DNA from: Hydractinia symbiolongicarpus
Taxonomy: Eukaryota; Cnidaria; Hydrozoa; Anthoathecata; Hydractiniidae
Reading direction: 5' to 3'
Length of the DNA: 64,000 bases
NCBI RefSeq assembly: GCF_029227915.1
Contig: NC_079884.1
Span: forward strand, 9,920,001-9,984,000
The translations under genes and the position numbers were made by a program. Below, in pieces: positions 59,782-64,000 of this stretch. Position 1 is the first letter of the stretch. Every line of letters starts with the position of its first letter. The notes under the pieces were generated by a model. The model made no database searches. It had not been told where the DNA came from and was given only the letters and a program-made list of their open reading frames with translations.

Positions 59782-60956
59782 GGCTTATATATATCTAAAT
59801 AGAAAGTTTAGATAGCTAGGCTCACTAGCTAGATGTTATGTTTAAGATTATGAATTTTTATCATAGAAAAGACTAAAAATGGCTGCAAAGCTCTGCTTTG
59901 GACGATACTTTCTTATAGATAATTTCTTTTTCAGATCTGGGTTTGTTTGCCTCTTACCTTACCTAAATAAATGTGGCAAGGTTTAACTTTGATGGTTTCG
60001 CAAAAAAAATAACTATAGTAGTTAAGCTAACAGCTTATAATTTCAGACAAATCTTCAATAATACACAAATCACTAAGATATGCGCGATACAGATTCCGAC
60101 AACCCAATCATTTAGCTATACAAATGCAAGATAAAAATAAGCATTCTAATCCAAATCTCCAATCCAACACGAAGTTCCCGCGAGCAAATGTCACAGCCGT
60201 TGTTACCATTTTTAAAGTAGAACTAGTTGGTTCCTTCTCTGTGTATTACCTTTCAAGATTTGAAAACAGTGTTGTCATTTAAACACTCTCCTCCCTCCTA
60301 GCTTTTTGGGTCTTTTGCATATGGAGGGGAGAAGAAGACGGTAAATTTTTTTAAAAAAATTAAAATATAAAATATTGGCTTAAGGAACAAGATAAAATGT
60401 TCTTGTTTTTATCTTTAAAACACACAAAGGGCATGCAAGGCAATTCAGACAATACAGTGGTGGGGTATTAATCAAGTCTTCACATATAAGAAAAAACACA
60501 CAACCATTCACGAAGGCTGGGTAATATGGTTAACATATCGTCTTAAAAAATTCCCCTATCTGTGCCTAAATATGCCTATAAGCGTTATATACTTATAAAA
60601 TAATCCATGTGTAAAAATGCTCCTATCTTCTTGTATTCTGTTTGGACTATGGAAAGGGTCGCTTTCTTGATTATTTTGCATTAAAATCGGCTTAAACCAC
60701 CAATATATTGTATATAAGAAACTGGAATACGCTTTGAAATACAAAATCAGTCTCGTATCAAAAATGTTTAGATAATATGATTTTGGTTAGAATTTTAATG
60801 TTATCAAACAAAAATCAGCTAAAGGGATTCGAAACAAGAAAAACTTGAATGAAGAAGAAGAATTACACTGTTTGTTTACTTTTAGACAAGAAAAACGTTG
60901 AAAACTTGGTTGGTTTGGGCGTAAAAAAGCCAGTACTGTTTGTTATTAACAACTAA

Positions 60957-61030
60957 CCTCGTTACCAGGGCTTGCTGGCTTGTTTCTATAGTTAAGCGCT
61001 CAATTATAAAAAAACCTTGGGACGAGTTTG
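60957..61030. mobile_element. Degenerate MITE related to 14948
   Basis: AACCTCGTTACCAGGG on the left and CCTTGGGACGAGTTTG on the right as inverted ends, the same family as the 64-bp MITE at 14948. A still weaker copy (AACCTCGTTACCAGCG ... GGACAAGGTTG) lies at 63253-63312. Confidence 0.5.
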
Positions 61031-63060
61031 ACTACTAACCATATTTAGGAAAGCTATCATTAAACATAGAAGGATTGATAAAACAAATGTTGAAAATTCT
61101 AATGAAATAAAAATTAAAGATAGATGAAGACAAGAAGAGTCCCGGAGTTGTAAATGAAGACGAAGAAGAAAGAACAACACAAGCTGAACACACGGTTAAA
61201 CATCATTCAAGAAATTGATCATCAAGAAAATATACTGATATAATGTGAAATATGACGAGGAAATGGTGGATATAAAAGTAACAACAGCTTTAAAAAATTT
61301 ACATTATGAAGACCTTCCTGACGAAAAAAACGTCGCCAGGAAACACTTACAGAGATGGAGCATGTGCGTAATTTAAGATGTTGGATAAGAAAATGTTTGC
61401 GATAAGTTATTTTGGATTTCAAAAATATATTAAAAATCAAACCTTTTTAAGTTATATTTTCAATCATTTTACTATATTGTTGTTTTTTTTGTTAACGCTA
61501 GCTTAACCAAACTTCGTGTTTTAAACTTTCGATATTAGCGAGCACGTTAGTCTGATACACACATTTTTATGTAAAATAGACTTCGTAAAAATATACCAGA
61601 TGAAGTTCAAAAAGTTTAGAATATCCTATAAAAATATATTGATCTCGAAATTTTACTTGCATTCTATCACTGATGTGTTTTATCGGGTAAGTATCCCCCC
61701 CAACATTATCTAGTTTTCTGTTCTAGTTTTCTGTTTTAGTTGAATTTGGCTGCTTGAAAAACTCTACCTTATGGGTGATTTTTACACCAGTTTGCATTTT
61801 CAAATCTTTTAATCTTAACTGTGCTAAAAATATGCTAGGATATATCAGGATGATTTTTGCCAAAAAGTTAAGAATATTTATGTTGAAACGAAAATACAGT
61901 ATTCTTATATAAAAAAGCAAGGATGACTAATGAGACAATTTTTATTGTTATCTTAAATAGTTACTTAGGTTAACCATTTTGGTTCTAATGTTATCAAAAA
62001 GGTTCCTGCGAAGAAGGCTTTCATGCATCTCCCATTTGAACTACGGAGAGCCGTGCAAGCACAATAATCACTCCTCTAGAAAATCGTCTAAGGTATCAAT
62101 CCTATTCTTATGCTAAACGCCAAGCAGAAAGGATAGATTCACGGTTTCATAGTCTCCGGCACGACTCGATCAGGAAATAAAATCGCGAGTTCTGGATTTA
62201 AAGCGAAAACTCTACTACAGGTTATCCTAATATTAGTAGTAAAAGAAAGTTCGAAATTAACTTTTTTTCCTAAAGTTATAAATTAATGCTACATAATATT
62301 AATTATCAGTTTAACTTGCGGCCAAGATTAGGAAAAGGACTGAAAAAAATAACTGTAAACCAGAATACATCAGTTTATAAGCAGGAAAAAACCATGCTAG
62401 CGATGACATGTGTGTGTTCTTATCTAAATGCAGCCACAATATTGAAACGATAAATGAAACTCCACAAGGTCCGTATCCGTAGAGAGATATCATTCATCAT
62501 AAATCAACAATTTTACCTACCTCGTCTTCAGGATTATTTGCTACCCTCAGCTTTAAAAAGCTACGTATATATTCAACTTTATAGATAACGTTATAAGTGT
62601 TAATTCATACTCTAAGTGACGTAATAAGAATAAGCACAGATTTAACTGACTACTTTCTTTTCTTTTTTCTTTTTTTAAACGTGCTTTTTTTAAGCATTAC
62701 AATTAAGGATGTTCTCTATTTACCATTTCTTTATAAATTTGAAACCAACGAAAAATCTTTTTTTTTAATTTAACCATTTACTTTTGAATTTTGTTATTCT
62801 CATCGATTTTTATAAGTTTAGCATCGTCACCAAAAATATCATACATATGAGCTACTGTTTTTATTGAAGGACCTTTTATTTAGTGTTATACTTACTTTAG
62901 TTTATTTGCTAACTTGGTGTATATATTATTTTCGTATGTTGAAAATTTGTTTTTTTGCAGTATGTGTGGTTTTAGGTTTTTATTAAAATGTTTATTCAGA
63001 CTTGTATTTCTTCATCTATTTTTTAGGTTAGCAGTTTTTAAACCAGATGTTATCTAATAT
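61031..63060. other. Gene-free AT-rich stretch
   Basis: No gene or recognisable repeat seen; homopolymer and AT-rich runs only. Confidence 0.4.
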
Positions 63061-63148
63061 GATATGATGCTAATATTTTAAGAACGAACCCGCTGCTTTT
63101 ATGTGATATGATGCTAATATTTTAAGAACGAACCCGCTGCTGTTATGT
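63061..63148. repeat. 44-bp tandem duplication
   Basis: Two adjacent copies starting GATATGATGCTAATATTTTA and including AAGAACGAACCCGCTGCT, differing at one base (TTTTATG against TGTTATG). Confidence 0.95.
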
Positions 63149-64000
63149 GCGCTTTTTATCGTTATAGTTTACTAAGTTAGACATTTCTCTAATCTATTAG
63201 GTACTTAAATAATTGTTTTGATGGCCAATTTTGTTTTTGTCAAATCGTCACCCAACCTCGTTACCAGCGCATGCGGTCTGTTTTTTATATCGGGACAGTG
63301 GACAAGGTTGATCGCCACCAGTGCACTGTGAAATACAAATGTAAATGTTTTTATTTAGTAATTACAAAAACTCATAAAACGAACATTGAACTTGAATTAA
63401 CTAACATTGACAATTCCCGTGAGATTATAATCAGGAGACTGTAAAACCGAGATGTGGAAAACTTACTAAAATTTTCGGGAGCAAGAGCGGGTCACATCAT
63501 TTATTTAGTCCTTCAAAAAGTTTACATTTTTGTAGGTAAGTAGAGTCTCTATAATGTGAGATACACGTGTAAAAACAAAACATCAGGAGAGTCGCATATT
63601 AGACTACTGTTTGGTATTCATATATTCTATTGTGATGTGATTAATCTATAAAGTGAAGTTCTATTTGCTTTTCCTTAACCATAAACAAAACACTGACACA
63701 AAACATACTTACTTTCTCCCTACAATGAATTTAGATAATGTATGTCTAGAGCAGTTTATTTGAACCCTATTTGATTCCGCCCAGATTTCCGGGCAATTTT
63801 TGGCAGTTTTTTATGCGATCTGCATAAAAAACGTAAAATATGTTACCATAATATGTTCGAAAAACCTCGAACTGAATAGAGTTAAGTTGACTTTAGTCTA
63901 AAATAAGACTATAGTTCGAGTTAATGCGATTTTTTCAAGAGAAGGGGCAACTGTTACCAGGAAAAGGTGCAATCTTGGCGATAGAAAAAGCATGCAAGTC

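Noticed and set aside
61090-61440. Charged coding-like stretch (GAAGACGAAGAAG)
   Set aside because: Frequent stops in all frames and no motif.

Overview
The window is animal nuclear DNA: AT-rich, intron-rich, with short exons bounded by GT/AG and large amounts of transposon debris. A small non-bilaterian animal genome, most likely a cnidarian and perhaps a hydrozoan, fits best. That is inferred from the AT-rich repeat-laden architecture, a divergent intronless receptor gene and vertebrate-like versions of conserved single-copy genes; nothing here fixes the species.

Four conserved genes were rebuilt exon by exon, all on the minus strand, and each gives an uninterrupted frame across every proposed splice. 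They are: (1) a SOHLH2-like germline bHLH factor (9 exons, 1757-8664, 535 aa), with a receiver-like N-terminal region and a bHLH domain assembled across three exons; (2) RECQL/RECQ1 DNA helicase (10 exons, 23930-35162, 637 aa); (3) TRAPPC13 (13 exons, 35921-39986, 414 aa); (4) Transportin-3/TNPO3 (31 exons, 40826-52808, 919 aa). RECQL, TRAPPC13 and TNPO3 form a head-to-tail cluster with gaps of about 0.75-0.84 kb; they serve DNA repair, vesicle tethering and nuclear import of SR proteins, so the cluster is a chromosomal neighbourhood and not a pathway. A class-A-like GPCR (12583-13542, 319 aa, intronless) sits next to a very recent partial tandem duplicate (14093-14943) that carries only its first ~99 codons plus the upstream DNA. 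At the left edge is the 5' part of a probable small secreted cysteine-rich protein gene with a TATA box.

The rest is mobile DNA. 1-5 kb: secreted-peptide gene, a G-quadruplex-prone tract, the 3' half of the SOHLH2-like gene, and a head-to-tail series of Helitron-like copies inside its largest intron. 8.7-12.6 kb: intergenic, one hairpin MITE and one copy of dispersed repeat family A. 14.9-16.6 kb: a MITE with a perfect 9-bp target duplication. 16.6-19.5 kb: decayed multi-exon transposon-type gene. 19.6-23.9 kb: Helitron-like fragments and an internally repetitive family A copy. RECQL introns hold a 1.74-kb transposon with subterminal repeats, two TIR elements and a tRNA-like SINE head. 52.8-64 kb: gene-free, with a pogo-type transposase relic and a nest of at least three TIR elements (one carrying a 53-bp minisatellite), a further MITE, a perfect 30-bp palindrome and a 44-bp tandem duplication. 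No bacterial-type operon, CRISPR array or defence island is present.
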